A stretch of DNA of 64,000 nucleotides from Coriobacteriia bacterium (GTDB lineage: Bacteria > Actinomycetota > Coriobacteriia > Coriobacteriales > UBA8131). Below are positions 26,916 through 36,208 of this stretch, one piece after another. The first letter of the stretch is position 1. Each line of letters begins with the position of its first letter. The notes beneath the pieces are model-generated. The model had not been told where the DNA came from and did no database searches. It worked only from the letters and a program-made list of their open reading frames with translations. The stretch is taken from NCBI GenBank assembly GCA_009784945.1, contig WQXH01000003.1, positions 35,155 through 99,154 on the forward strand, read 5' to 3'. A program made the translations under genes and the position numbers.

Positions 26916-28196
26916 ATGAGCCACTATGAGTCAAGCAAAAAAATCAGCGCAGAAGAAGCTACCAATACCATCTTAGGCTTTGCCAAGGCGCTTGAGCCCG
27001 AGCGCGTTCCTATGCTACAGGCAAGGGGAAGGGTACTGGCCAAAGATATCGCAAGCGATATTGACATTGCCCCCTTTGATAACTCAGCGATGGATGGCTA
27101 TGCTCTTTTGGCATCTGACACTGCCAATGCCAGTCCTGAGCACCCCGTGAGCCTGAGAGTCGTGGGAGCAATAGGAGCCGGCAGTGTTTTTAGCGGCACG
27201 TTGCAAGGGGGGCAGGCCGTGCGTATTATGACTGGCGCTATGCTGCCTGCTGGAGCGGATGCGGTGGTGATGATAGAGCATGTTGAGCTCGTTGATGCGT
27301 CTCTCCAAAAGCCAGAGGGTGTTCAAATCATATTGACCAAGAGGGCTGAGTCGGGCTTGAATGTGCGGCTCAAAGGCGAAGAAGTTTGTTGCGGAGAAGT
27401 GCTGCTTGGGGCAGGCACTGTGCTCACTGCTGCCGGTATAGGACTCTTGGCAGCCACCGGCAATACGCACGTAGAGCTCATCAGACGTCCGCGCGTAGCC
27501 ATACTTTCAACAGGCAGCGAGCTGGTGGATCCAGGCGAGCTTCCCGAGCCAGGAAAAATACGCAATTCTAACTGCTTTTCGCTTTCTGCGGCGGTGAGTG
27601 CCGCCGGGGGAGAGCCCCATATCTTAGGTATTATCAAAGACGACAAGGACGAGATTTGCGCGGCAGTGCAAAAGGCTGTGGCAGCACACGATATGGTGCT
27701 TATTAGCGGCGGCGCTGCCGGCGGCGATTATGACTACGGCTATCAGGTCTTAAGTGAGCTTGGTACGGTGCACTTTCGTAAGATCAACATGCGTCCTGGC
27801 AAGGCACAGACTTTCAGCATTATTGACGACACCATTGTTGTAGGGCTTGCAGGAAACCCTGCAGCCGCCCTGGTAGGCTTTGAGGTATTACTGCGTCCGG
27901 CTCTGCGCTTTATGCAGGGCTATAAAAAGATCAAGCGGCCAATAACGAAAGCGCGTCTTGCGGCCGATACCTTCAAGCCGGACTCCCGGCGATTTTATAT
28001 CAGAGCTCGCGTTGAGTACGACAAAGAAACAGGCGAGCATGTGGTTGCGCCCGAGCAACACCAATCCTCCGCCTTGCTCGGTGCCATGCAAAACGCTAAC
28101 TGCCTGGTAGTGTTACAAGAAGGGCTCACCGGCAGTCTTAAGAACGAACTCGTTACCTGCCTCAGGCTCGACATTGACGAAGGCGTGGTAATCTAG
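26916..28196 (+). CDS. moeA: Molybdopterin molybdenumtransferase MoeA
   Basis: Inserts molybdate (or tungstate) into adenylated molybdopterin. The family core is plain: APFDNSAMDGYAL, IMTGAMLPAGADAVVMIEHV and the MPT-binding LSTGSELVDPGE. The conserved SGGAAGGDYDYG (equivalent of SGGVSVGDYD) and GLAGNPAAALVGFE are also present. At 426 residues it is a normal four-domain MoeA. ATG 26916 is the only good start. It heads a tight moeA-moaA-moaC-mogA operon that would supply the cofactor for FdhF. Confidence 0.95.
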   Translation: MSHYESSKKISAEEATNTILGFAKALEPERVPMLQARGRVLAKDIASDIDIAPFDNSAMDGYALLASDTANASPEHPVSLRVVGAIGAGSVFSGTLQGGQAVRIMTGAMLPAGADAVVMIEHVELVDASLQKPEGVQIILTKRAESGLNVRLKGEEVCCGEVLLGAGTVLTAAGIGLLAATGNTHVELIRRPRVAILSTGSELVDPGELPEPGKIRNSNCFSLSAAVSAAGGEPHILGIIKDDKDEICAAVQKAVAAHDMVLISGGAAGGDYDYGYQVLSELGTVHFRKINMRPGKAQTFSIIDDTIVVGLAGNPAAALVGFEVLLRPALRFMQGYKKIKRPITKARLAADTFKPDSRRFYIRARVEYDKETGEHVVAPEQHQSSALLGAMQNANCLVVLQEGLTGSLKNELVTCLRLDIDEGVVI

Positions 28197-28220
28197 TACC
28201 AGCTAAAAGGGAGCACCCAA

Positions 28221-29231
28221 GTGTCTTTTGACCAACATGGCAGAACCATAGACTACCTGCGTATTTCGGTTACCGATCGATGTAATCTGCGCTGCCTGTA
28301 CTGCATGCCAGAAGAGGGTGTGCCATCCAAATCTCACGACTCCATGCTCAGCCTCGAAGAGATTGCCAGCTTTGCCAGGATAGCAGCAGGCGAGGGATTT
28401 AAGCGTATCAGGCTCACGGGCGGGGAGCCACTGGTGCGCTTGGGAATAGAAGAGCTGGTGACCAAGCTGAGAGCAATACCGGGCGTAGAGTCCATTGCAA
28501 TGACCACCAATGGGATACTTCTTCCCAAGATGGCCAAAAAACTCAAGGAGGCGGGTCTCAGTCGAGTCAATATCTCTCTTGACACACTCGACCCAGACCA
28601 GTATCACCACATTACACGCTGGGGAAACATCAAAGAAGTGCATAGAGGTATAGACACTGCGCTCGAGCTTGGCTTTAGGCCTGTCAAGATCAATGTTGTA
28701 GTTGTGAGAAGTCTTGACCAAGATCTCCTGGCCTTTGTTCGTATGAGCTTGGACAGACCGCTGCATGTGAGATTCATCGAGTATATGCCTGTGGGAGGCT
28801 CGTTGGGCAACGAAGGCCTTGGTTGGACAAAGGAAGATACAATTCCCAACGAAGAGCTCATCGCTCTCATCAATCAAAAGACGCAAGAGGGTGGACTTGG
28901 TGCTCTGGAGCCCTTGTCTCAGCAAAGTGAGACTCCTACCGGGTGGGGTCCAGCGCGGTATTACCAACTCAAGGGAGCTAAGGGCACCGTTGGGTTTATC
29001 TCGGCCTTAAGCAGGCACTTCTGTAGCGAATGCAATCGCATGCGCCTGACGGTGGACGGGCAGCTTTTGCCCTGCCTCTTCAGTAATACGAGCTACGATG
29101 TCAAAGCCGCCTTGCGCAGCCAAGACCTCGATGCGGTGGGTCAGGTTTTGCGCAAGGCGCTCGCCAGCAAACCAAGCGAGCACCACCATAAAGTTGGCAC
29201 AGAGCACTACATGAGCCAAATAGGAGGCTAA
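28221..29231 (+). CDS. moaA: GTP 3',8-cyclase MoaA
   Basis: A radical-SAM enzyme starting molybdopterin synthesis from GTP. The SAM cluster motif CNLRCLYC is at residues 21-28. The second, C-terminal cluster is formed by HFCSECNRMRLTVDG and LPCLFS. It ends with the diagnostic Gly-Gly (QIGG), whose tail stimulates catalysis in known MoaA. It is 336 residues long, starts with GTG behind AAAAGGGAG, and lies 24 bp after moeA. Confidence 0.97.
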   Translation: MSFDQHGRTIDYLRISVTDRCNLRCLYCMPEEGVPSKSHDSMLSLEEIASFARIAAGEGFKRIRLTGGEPLVRLGIEELVTKLRAIPGVESIAMTTNGILLPKMAKKLKEAGLSRVNISLDTLDPDQYHHITRWGNIKEVHRGIDTALELGFRPVKINVVVVRSLDQDLLAFVRMSLDRPLHVRFIEYMPVGGSLGNEGLGWTKEDTIPNEELIALINQKTQEGGLGALEPLSQQSETPTGWGPARYYQLKGAKGTVGFISALSRHFCSECNRMRLTVDGQLLPCLFSNTSYDVKAALRSQDLDAVGQVLRKALASKPSEHHHKVGTEHYMSQIGG

Positions 29232-29246
29232 CAGTTGGGAGAGAAT

Positions 29247-29744
29247 ATGAACGAACTGACACACATAAATTCTAAGGGTGAGGCTCGCATGGTGGACGTA
29301 GGTCAAAAAGATGAAACCAGTCGCCAAGCTATTGCCGAGGGCTTCATTTGTATGCAGCCTAAGACCCTTGCCATGATTGTGGAGGGCAGTGCGGCAAAGG
29401 GTGATGTGCTTGCCTGCGCCCGTATTGCTGCAATCATGGGCTCAAAACGCACCGCTGATCTTATCCCCATGTGCCACCCTCTCAATATCACTCAAAGCAG
29501 CGTAGAGCTTACTCCCTATGCTCCCTCAGAGCACCCCGATGGTCTCGTGGGTATACACGTTGAAGCTACCCTGGGTGTAAGTGGCAAGACAGGAATCGAG
29601 ATGGAAGCGCTTACTGCGGTGAGTGTGGCCTGCCTCACCATCTATGATATGTGCAAGGCGGTTGACAGGGGCATGGAGATAGGCACTATTAGGCTCACCC
29701 ATAAAGAAGGTGGAAAATCCGGCACCTGGAGTAGAGGAGGCTAG
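29247..29744 (+). CDS. moaC: Cyclic pyranopterin monophosphate synthase MoaC
   Basis: Converts the MoaA product to cPMP. Signature segments are [25 protein letters not shown] and [20 protein letters not shown] with [11 protein letters not shown], all characteristic of MoaC. ATG 29247 gives 165 residues with GGGAGAG close upstream; a TTG 12 bp earlier is less likely. It follows moaA by 15 bp. The next gene starts five bases after its stop. Confidence 0.96.
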   Translation: MNELTHINSKGEARMVDVGQKDETSRQAIAEGFICMQPKTLAMIVEGSAAKGDVLACARIAAIMGSKRTADLIPMCHPLNITQSSVELTPYAPSEHPDGLVGIHVEATLGVSGKTGIEMEALTAVSVACLTIYDMCKAVDRGMEIGTIRLTHKEGGKSGTWSRGG

Positions 29745-29748
29745 CTGT

Positions 29749-30216
29749 ATGAAACTCTCTATAGCTATTATTACCTGCTCTTCTACCCGCAAACTTGCTG
29801 ATGATACCGCGGGGGCTGCGCTTGCCCAGCGCATCAAAGCGCAAGGTTGGACGGTTGGTGCCCACATCGTTGTTCCCGATAAGCGTGATAGGATCTCGCA
29901 GGCAATCGTAGACGCCTCTGGAAAAAGCAATATTGTGCTTACCTGCGGGGGGAGCGGACTCTCGCTGAGCGATGTTACCCCCGAGGCCACTGCCGATGTG
30001 TGCGAGCGCAACGTACCCGGCATAGTTGAGGCCATGCGAGCAGCCAGCATGGAAAAGACGCGCAGAGCCATGCTCTCTCGCGCTGTTTGCATGCAACGCG
30101 GCTCCACCCTGGTGGTAAACCTCCCCGGCAGCCTCAAAGCTGCCACCGAATGCTTTGATGCAATTTATGACCAGTTTGAACATGCCGTAGAGATGACCTC
30201 CGACCTCGGCCACTAG
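29749..30216 (+). CDS. mogA: Molybdopterin adenylyltransferase (MogA/MoaB family)
   Basis: A 155-residue protein of the MogA/MoaB fold, adenylylating molybdopterin before metal insertion by MoeA. Motifs: AIITCSSTRKLADDTAG at the start, VLTCGGSGLSLSDVTPEAT (the GGTG-type loop, here GGSG) and VVNLPGSLKAATECFDAI. ATG 29749 follows a strong GAGGAGG. Last gene of the cofactor operon. No MoaD/MoaE/MobA are in the window, so these must be encoded elsewhere. Confidence 0.93.
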   Translation: MKLSIAIITCSSTRKLADDTAGAALAQRIKAQGWTVGAHIVVPDKRDRISQAIVDASGKSNIVLTCGGSGLSLSDVTPEATADVCERNVPGIVEAMRAASMEKTRRAMLSRAVCMQRGSTLVVNLPGSLKAATECFDAIYDQFEHAVEMTSDLGH

Positions 30217-30271
30217 CAATCTTCATCGTGACAAGTTAATCATCCCATGCGCCTGTGACACCCAGGCGAGG

Positions 30272-30412
30272 GATTGAAGTGTGCTCAAAAACCGTCACTG
30301 CTCACACTCTGTCCGTCATTGCGGCCTCCGAGCCGCAATCTTACCAACATGAATTATTGATTCCGGGTCAAGCCCGGAATGGCGATGGATAGATTGAAGT
30401 GTGCTCAAAAAC
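30272..30412. repeat. 104-bp palindromic repeat copy 2, flanked by 21-bp direct repeats
   Basis: The palindromic unit at 30294-30397 is about 95 % identical to that at 17890-17993. It is bracketed by two 21-bp copies starting GATTGAAGTGTGCTCAAAAA at 30272-30292 and 30392-30412, exactly 120 bp apart. This looks like a target-site duplication or a unit duplication. A separate small stem CGCCTG/CAGGCG at about 30250-30268 follows mogA but has no T-run, so it is not a clear terminator. Confidence 0.8.
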
Positions 30413-30420
30413 TGTGCTAG

Positions 30421-30472
30421 GTGGAAAAAAAGGGTATAGAGTGTTGATTTGTGGAAGAGAGTGGTATAGAAT
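30421..30472 (+). promoter_or_regulatory. MraZ operator repeats and mraZ promoter
   Basis: Five consecutive 10-bp units start with GTGGA (30421), AGGGT (30431), GTGTT (30441), GTGGA (30451) and GTGGT (30461). MraZ is known to bind several TGGGA/GTGGA-type boxes with 10-bp spacing just upstream of its own gene. The last box overlaps an extended -10 element TGGTATAGA (30462-30470), so binding would block the promoter, giving autorepression of the division cluster. Confidence 0.75.
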
Positions 30473-30524
30473 TGTAAGCCACAAGCTGCTCAGGAAGCAA
30501 TAACTACAACCAGGAGACGAATAC

Positions 30525-30980
30525 GTGGCAGGACTCAAAGGCAGATATGAAGGTAAGGTTGATGCCAAGGGTCGTGTGTCTATTCCCTCTAAATGCCGCA
30601 AATTGCTTCCCGGGCAGCTTGTAGTTGCCAAGCATCCCAACAAGGACTTGCCGGCACTCGTAGTATACCTGGAACAAGGCTACGATGCATGGTTTGACAA
30701 GCTTTTGGAGTCTAAGGGAGGGGAGCGTGCCAACGACGCACTGCAAGACGAGCTTATCGACGAATTCTACTCGGATGCACAAGATGCGATGCCCGATGAC
30801 CTGGGGCGTATCACCATCCCGCTCTTTTTGCGTGAGTATGCTGGCATTAAGCAAGACGTGGTAATCACTGGTGCTCGAGATCACTTGATTATTCGCACAC
30901 CAGAGACTCTTGCGCAATATCGCGAGCGTTTTGCAGGCAACATGGTGTACGACAAACCCGCCACAGTCCAAGAAGGCTGA
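30525..30980 (+). CDS. mraZ: Division/cell-wall cluster regulator MraZ
   Basis: A 151-residue transcription factor of two AbrB-like repeats, each with the DxxGR signature: KVDAKGRVSIP near the start and DDLGRITIP in the second half. It binds repeats in its own promoter region, which are visible 50-100 bp upstream. It starts with GTG 30525 behind CAGGAG. First gene of the mraZ-rsmH-ftsL-ftsI-murF-mraY run. Confidence 0.96.
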   Translation: MAGLKGRYEGKVDAKGRVSIPSKCRKLLPGQLVVAKHPNKDLPALVVYLEQGYDAWFDKLLESKGGERANDALQDELIDEFYSDAQDAMPDDLGRITIPLFLREYAGIKQDVVITGARDHLIIRTPETLAQYRERFAGNMVYDKPATVQEG

Positions 30981-30988
30981 GGCGCACC

Positions 30989-31957
30989 TTGACAGGTGAA
31001 TATTGGCATATTCCGGTCATGCTGGAGGAGAGCAGAAGTGCGCTCGACTTAGACGCCGGTCAGGTGTTTTGCGACTGCACTCTTGGTGGAGCAGGACACG
31101 CCCTGGCCATTGCGCAAGACATAGCACCAGGCGGTCTTCTTATAGGCATTGACCAAGACGATTCCTCCATAGCTCAGGCGCACTTGAGGGTCTCACAAAC
31201 GCAGCTTCAAATACACTACGAGATCCTCAAGGGCAATTTTAGGCACTTGGATGAGCTTCTTACCGGGGCGCGCATACCGGGCATAGATGGAATACTCTTT
31301 GACTTAGGTGTTTCCTCACCACAAATTGATCAACCCAGCAGGGGCTTTTCTTACGCGCAAGACGCCCCTCTTGATATGAGGATGGATCCGGGCAAACAAA
31401 CTATAACCGCAGCAGAGATCATCAATACATTAAACGCTAACGATCTCACCCGGATCCTCCGAACCTATGGAGAAGAACAGTGGGCCTCGCGCATTGCAGC
31501 CCTCGTTGTGAGGAGCCGTCAAGTACAAGCTATCACTACTACTCAGCAATTTGCCGAGCTCATAAAAGAGGCAATTCCAGCCAGCCAGCGTCGCACGGGG
31601 GGTAATCCCGCCAAACGCAGTTTTCAAGCACTGCGCATAGCAGTAAATGAGGAGCTTTCTGCCCTCAAAGAGGGCATTGACTCGGCCATCAGGTGGCTTA
31701 ATCCTGGCGGAAGAATAGTGGTCATCAGTTATCACTCTCTCGAAGATCGCATAGTCAAGCAAGCCTTTGCGGAGGCTGCCCGCAGTTGCCTATGCCCTGC
31801 CGAGCAACCAGTATGCACCTGTAATCATCAGCCAATACTCACCCATATCAGCAAGAAGGCTCTGGAGCCTTCGTGCGAAGAAAGAGCGGTAAACCCACGA
31901 AGCAAGAGCGCCAAGCTTCGTTTTGCAACCAAGGCAAAAGAGGGTAAAGAATTGTAG
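30989..31957 (+). CDS. rsmH: 16S rRNA (cytosine1402-N4)-methyltransferase RsmH (MraW)
   Basis: A SAM-dependent methyltransferase of 322 residues. It opens HIPVMLEE and carries the SAM-binding DCTLGGAGHALAI. Then come LFDLGVSSPQIDQPSRGFSY, DMRMDP, the NPAKRSFQALRIAVN block and ISYHSLEDRIVKQ, all diagnostic of RsmH. Starts with TTG at 30989, eight bases after mraZ. By family it modifies C1402 in the 30S decoding centre. Confidence 0.96.
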   Translation: MTGEYWHIPVMLEESRSALDLDAGQVFCDCTLGGAGHALAIAQDIAPGGLLIGIDQDDSSIAQAHLRVSQTQLQIHYEILKGNFRHLDELLTGARIPGIDGILFDLGVSSPQIDQPSRGFSYAQDAPLDMRMDPGKQTITAAEIINTLNANDLTRILRTYGEEQWASRIAALVVRSRQVQAITTTQQFAELIKEAIPASQRRTGGNPAKRSFQALRIAVNEELSALKEGIDSAIRWLNPGGRIVVISYHSLEDRIVKQAFAEAARSCLCPAEQPVCTCNHQPILTHISKKALEPSCEERAVNPRSKSAKLRFATKAKEGKEL

Positions 31958-32106
31958 CTGAGAGCTTAGAGCCACAGTTAAGAACAGTAGTGAGGGTCAG
32001 GAGCCAAAGAAGTTTGAGGAAAGAGCTTAAGAGAGGCAAGAAAGCCTCATAGGGCAGCACGAAGTAATAATACTCGGTAAAGAGCAAGGGCAAGAGCAGA
32101 AAGAAA

Positions 32107-32700
32107 ATGAGTCGTAGTAATCTAGCATATCGCCAAAACGCGCAAAGGCAGAGCTATCGAGCCGAGCCTATGCCTGTGCCGCGACCACAGTTACGTACCA
32201 TAGAAGGCCAGGGCAGGGGAGTTAAGCCACGCAAGCAGCAAGCTCCCTGGGTACGCACTGCAGTGGTCATGAGTGCTGTGGTGTGCATAGCGCTTGCCAC
32301 TGCCTCGGTGGCTCGGGTTACGATTACCAATGCCACGGTGCAGATGATGCAGTCTGCCGAACAAACAAGCGCAGCTATCAATTATGCTCGCATGGGCGGC
32401 GTAGGGCTCGAGGTAGATCTTTCTTTGGCCAGCAATCCCACGAGGATACAAGACAGAGCTGCCGACTTTGGGGTATATCCTACCAGCAGGGTTAACACAA
32501 TTTCTGCACTTAATGGTTTTTCTCAAGACACTATGGAGCAAATGGACGCGGCGGCTCAAGAAGCCAGAGCTCTTGAGCTACAGGTGCTTCTTGAGCATCA
32601 AGAGCCGCCATCTCAACCAGCGGCACCTAAAGAGCAAGGCGATGCGCTTAAGCCAGCGGCTACCATAGGCATTCTGCAAGCTGCGCCGAGCACAACATAG
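32107..32700 (+). CDS. ftsL: FtsL-like septum-formation protein
   Basis: A 197-residue bitopic membrane protein. A basic cytoplasmic N-terminus (about 1-47) is followed by one transmembrane helix (about 48-70) and an extracytoplasmic coil. The latter has the FtsL/DivIC-type pattern LSLASNPTRIQDRAADFGVYP and a Pro/Gln-rich C-terminus. Position between rsmH and ftsI supports FtsL, a scaffold of the divisome with FtsB and FtsQ. The 149-bp gap after rsmH is purine-rich and holds no gene. ATG 32107 follows AGAAAG. Confidence 0.8.
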   Translation: MSRSNLAYRQNAQRQSYRAEPMPVPRPQLRTIEGQGRGVKPRKQQAPWVRTAVVMSAVVCIALATASVARVTITNATVQMMQSAEQTSAAINYARMGGVGLEVDLSLASNPTRIQDRAADFGVYPTSRVNTISALNGFSQDTMEQMDAAAQEARALELQVLLEHQEPPSQPAAPKEQGDALKPAATIGILQAAPSTT

Positions 32701-32708
32701 GTATTTGC

Positions 32709-34697
32709 ATGGCTGCTCGCAATCACAACGCTACTCGAAGCCAGTCACCAGGTGCTCTACAGGCGTTAGGGCAGGTGTTTTCGGGACGCGATGGCATCAT
32801 TTTGTTGGCCTTTATCTTGTTGGCTTCAATAATATTCATCAGGCTCTTTGCGCTTACCGTTATTGAGGCAGATGAACTATCGTTAAAGGGCTCGGCAATG
32901 CGCACTACAGAAATCACACTTACTGCTCGCCGTGGCACATTGTACGACCGAAACGGCAACGTGCTTGCTACCAGCGTAGATGCAGTGACCATCTATGCCA
33001 ATCCTTCCAAGATCGAAGACCCAAAAGAAACTGCCGACATCTTGCACCAAATCCTTGGCGGCTCTGCAGGAGACTATCTCAAGGCTCTCACGGCTGACCC
33101 TCAATCGACCTTCGTATACATTGCAAAGAAGGTTGATCTGGGGTACCAACAAGAGATAACGGACGCTAACCAGGCATATGTCAGCAAAGAGATTGCTGCT
33201 ATTCAGCAGGCAGGTAATGATATTCCCGCAGTCATCAGCACGCCGCTCACCGGCATTGAGTTCTTGCCAGACACGCGAAGAGAATACCCAGCAGGTTCTA
33301 CAGGCTCCCAAATCATTGGCGCGGTAAACGACGAGGGCATAGGTGTGAGCGGGCTCGAGCAAGCTTACAACAGCATCTTGACAGGTGTAGACGGTGTGCG
33401 CATAGTCGAAGAAGCCAAGCGTATCAGTCAGAGTTACAACCCGCTTCCTATGATTAATAGCGTCATACGAGACGAAGAACCCACGGCGGGCTGCGACATC
33501 ATTATTTCCATTGATATCGAGATGCAGCAGTTCCTCGAAATGAATCTGCAAGCAACGTCCAAGGATCGAGAGTGCGACAATTCCTCAGGACTCCTGCTGG
33601 ATGGCTCAACAGGCGAGATAATTGCTGCGGCTTCTATTCCTCTTTACGATCGAGAAAGGGTCACCAGCGAAGAGGTGCAAAGCGGTGCAACCAATGTAAA
33701 GGCAATTACCATGCCCTTTGAACCAGGCTCCACCTTCAAGGCTATCATAGCTGCAGTAGCCCTTGAACAAGGCCTTATGTCGGCTGACGACACCATCTAC
33801 TGCCCTGCCTATTTGGATATTTACGACAAAACCATCAGGGATTCAACTGAGCGAGAAGGCATGAATATGAGCCTGCGCCAAATCATGGCAAACTCCTCAA
33901 ACATCGGAGTTAGCCTCATAGAGCAGCAGGTAGGAGACGAGCTTTTCTATGATTATCTGCAAAAGCTTCGGCTTGGCGAGTACACCCATGTAGATTACCC
34001 GGGTGAGACCGCCGGCTCTCTTGATCCTGTTTGGCGTTGGACGCCCGTACAAGCCGCAAATATCTCCTTTGGACAAGGCCTTGAGGTGTCGCTCTTGCAA
34101 ATGGCAAGCATCTACGGAGCCATAGCAAACGATGGCATAATGATTCAACCGCATTTCTTGATGTCCAGACCTCAATATGATGGGGAGGTAGAATACCCCT
34201 ACGCCCGAGTATTTGATGCCCAAACCGCAAGAGATCTTGAAGATATTCTGCGAAGCTGCGTTACCGATGGCTTTGGCATCAATGCAGACGTGACCGGTTT
34301 TGACACCGTAGGCAAAACAGGCACTGCCGAGATTGGCAGCCTGAGCGGCGGCTACGAAAGTGCTTCTGGCAGCTACGTGTGCTCCTTTGCAGGATACCTC
34401 AACAACTCAACCAGCAACTATGTCTTTATTAGCAGCTTCGAGGATCCAACAGACTTTTCTGACTCACCTGCTACCACCTTCTTTTCTGTTGTCATGTCGT
34501 TTGCAGCCAACCGCTACATGATTCAGCACCAACAAGATGCTCCTCTTGAGGCAGAAGAGCAAGAAGATGCCTTTTTAATACCCGGGCTTAAAACGATTAG
34601 CACACCTGCAAACGCTGCCTTGCGCGCAGCAGGTCAGTCGCCAAATGCTGCTACCCCTCGAGCAGGTCGAGACTGGGACATGGATACTACCGGCTAA
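32709..34697 (+). CDS. ftsI: Penicillin-binding protein 2/FtsI (septal transpeptidase)
   Basis: A class B PBP cross-linking septal peptidoglycan. One N-terminal membrane anchor (about 32-52) is followed by the dimerisation domain with RRGTLYDRNGNVLA. The transpeptidase motifs are complete: STFK (Ser341-Lys344), SSN and KTG (536-538). The 662 residues end in a Pro/Ala-rich tail. It starts at ATG 32709, nine bases after ftsL. murE, which normally follows ftsI, is absent; murF is next. Confidence 0.95.
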   Translation: MAARNHNATRSQSPGALQALGQVFSGRDGIILLAFILLASIIFIRLFALTVIEADELSLKGSAMRTTEITLTARRGTLYDRNGNVLATSVDAVTIYANPSKIEDPKETADILHQILGGSAGDYLKALTADPQSTFVYIAKKVDLGYQQEITDANQAYVSKEIAAIQQAGNDIPAVISTPLTGIEFLPDTRREYPAGSTGSQIIGAVNDEGIGVSGLEQAYNSILTGVDGVRIVEEAKRISQSYNPLPMINSVIRDEEPTAGCDIIISIDIEMQQFLEMNLQATSKDRECDNSSGLLLDGSTGEIIAAASIPLYDRERVTSEEVQSGATNVKAITMPFEPGSTFKAIIAAVALEQGLMSADDTIYCPAYLDIYDKTIRDSTEREGMNMSLRQIMANSSNIGVSLIEQQVGDELFYDYLQKLRLGEYTHVDYPGETAGSLDPVWRWTPVQAANISFGQGLEVSLLQMASIYGAIANDGIMIQPHFLMSRPQYDGEVEYPYARVFDAQTARDLEDILRSCVTDGFGINADVTGFDTVGKTGTAEIGSLSGGYESASGSYVCSFAGYLNNSTSNYVFISSFEDPTDFSDSPATTFFSVVMSFAANRYMIQHQQDAPLEAEEQEDAFLIPGLKTISTPANAALRAAGQSPNAATPRAGRDWDMDTTG

Positions 34698-34726
34698 GAG
34701 AAAAGTAAGATACAATACGGACTCCT

Positions 34727-36208
34727 ATGAAACTTACACTAGAGCAAATCATCAAAACTTCCCACTGTGACGTGCTTGTCTCTCCAAACAACAGTGAGAC
34801 AGTGCTCACGGCGCTTATGTGGGACTCTCGCCAGGTTGTACCCGGCAGCCTCTTTGTGGCAATCAAAGGCGAAAAGGCCAATGGCAATGACTATTTAGTT
34901 GAGGCGATGGAGGCGGGCGCAGGCGCGGTAATAGCATCCGAGAATCCCTCCAGAAAAGTGATCCAAGCTGCCAGAGACCGCAAGGTGCTCTTGGTTCAGG
35001 CCAAGGACAATGATGAGATCAAATCCCTGCTCTCGCTTGCGAGAGCCTGGCGCAGCAACCTTGAGGGCACGGTAGTGGGAATAACCGGTTCTTCGGGTAA
35101 GACTACCACCAAAGACCTTATTGCCAGTGTGGGTGCCAGATCCTTTGCGACTCATGCAACACGCGGCAATCGTAATAGCGAAATTGGTCTTGCAGAAACC
35201 ATACTTGATGCTACCACAGAGCATGAGCTCATCGTGTGCGAGATGGGCATGCAAGCCCTTGGAGAGATAGCCCAACTGTGCGAGGCTGCTTTACCCCACA
35301 TTGGTGTCATCACCAATATTGGCGTTGCACACTGTGAGCAGCTTGGCTCCAGAGAAAATATCGCCCGTGCCAAAGCAGAGCTCCTGCTAAGCCTGCCCAA
35401 CAATACCGGCATAGCCATCCTGCCAGGTGACGACCCGTTTATGCCGCTCCTCTGCCAGTTTGCCCAGCTTGATGAGCGTATGGTGAGCACTATGACCTAT
35501 GGCTTAGGAGAACAAAACGACATCAGGGCTACGCATATTACCTATGACGAGATGGGTTACCCCAGCTTTAGGGTATGGATGCCAGATGGGCAGTGTCATC
35601 TGGTGAGTCTCAGCTTGCAAGGCGAGCACAATATACTCAACGCACTGGCCGCCATGGCAGTAGGTTTGAGAATCGGAGTTGCGCCAGTGAGCATTGCGCA
35701 GGCACTGGCTGCGGTTAAACCTGCTGCGCTGCGCCAGGAGCTTCTTAAGACCACTGAGGGCGATATTATCCTCAACGATACCTATAACGCAAATCCCGAC
35801 TCCATGCGCGCTGCGCTATCGCTGCTTAAGCGTCTTGCCACTAACAATCTGCGTATTGCGGTGCTTGGCGACATGTATGAGTTGGGCAACGAGGAGGTCA
35901 ACTATCACCGCCAGATTGGTGAGTATGCCTTCGTCAACGGAGTGGATGAATTAGTAACGGTTGGAGAGCTCGGCAGAGAAATTGCCGCAGGTGCCCTTGC
36001 AGTAGGCATGCCCCAGGAGCGTGTGCATCGATGTGCCAACGTTGATGAAGCTCTCGATGCCCTCAAGTCCATTAGATGCCAGTGTTTAAGTGAGCCTGCA
36101 ATGAAGAATGAGGGTAATTCCTGTATCATTCTCGTCAAAGCCTCGCGAGGCATGGAGCTCGAACGCATAGCTCAAGGGCTTAATGCCAGCGTAAACCAGG
36201 ATGTATGA
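34727..36208 (+). CDS. murF: UDP-MurNAc-tripeptide D-Ala-D-Ala ligase MurF
   Basis: ATP-dependent ligase adding D-Ala-D-Ala in the cytoplasmic stage of peptidoglycan synthesis. The Mur ligase P-loop GITGSSGKTTTKD is at about 117-129, then THATRGNRNSEIGL (MurF-type substrate loop). NDTYNANPDSMRAAL and VLGDMYELG mark the C-terminal domain. 493 residues. ATG 34727. Its stop overlaps the mraY start (ATGA), so the two are translationally coupled. Confidence 0.95.
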   Translation: MKLTLEQIIKTSHCDVLVSPNNSETVLTALMWDSRQVVPGSLFVAIKGEKANGNDYLVEAMEAGAGAVIASENPSRKVIQAARDRKVLLVQAKDNDEIKSLLSLARAWRSNLEGTVVGITGSSGKTTTKDLIASVGARSFATHATRGNRNSEIGLAETILDATTEHELIVCEMGMQALGEIAQLCEAALPHIGVITNIGVAHCEQLGSRENIARAKAELLLSLPNNTGIAILPGDDPFMPLLCQFAQLDERMVSTMTYGLGEQNDIRATHITYDEMGYPSFRVWMPDGQCHLVSLSLQGEHNILNALAAMAVGLRIGVAPVSIAQALAAVKPAALRQELLKTTEGDIILNDTYNANPDSMRAALSLLKRLATNNLRIAVLGDMYELGNEEVNYHRQIGEYAFVNGVDELVTVGELGREIAAGALAVGMPQERVHRCANVDEALDALKSIRCQCLSEPAMKNEGNSCIILVKASRGMELERIAQGLNASVNQDV

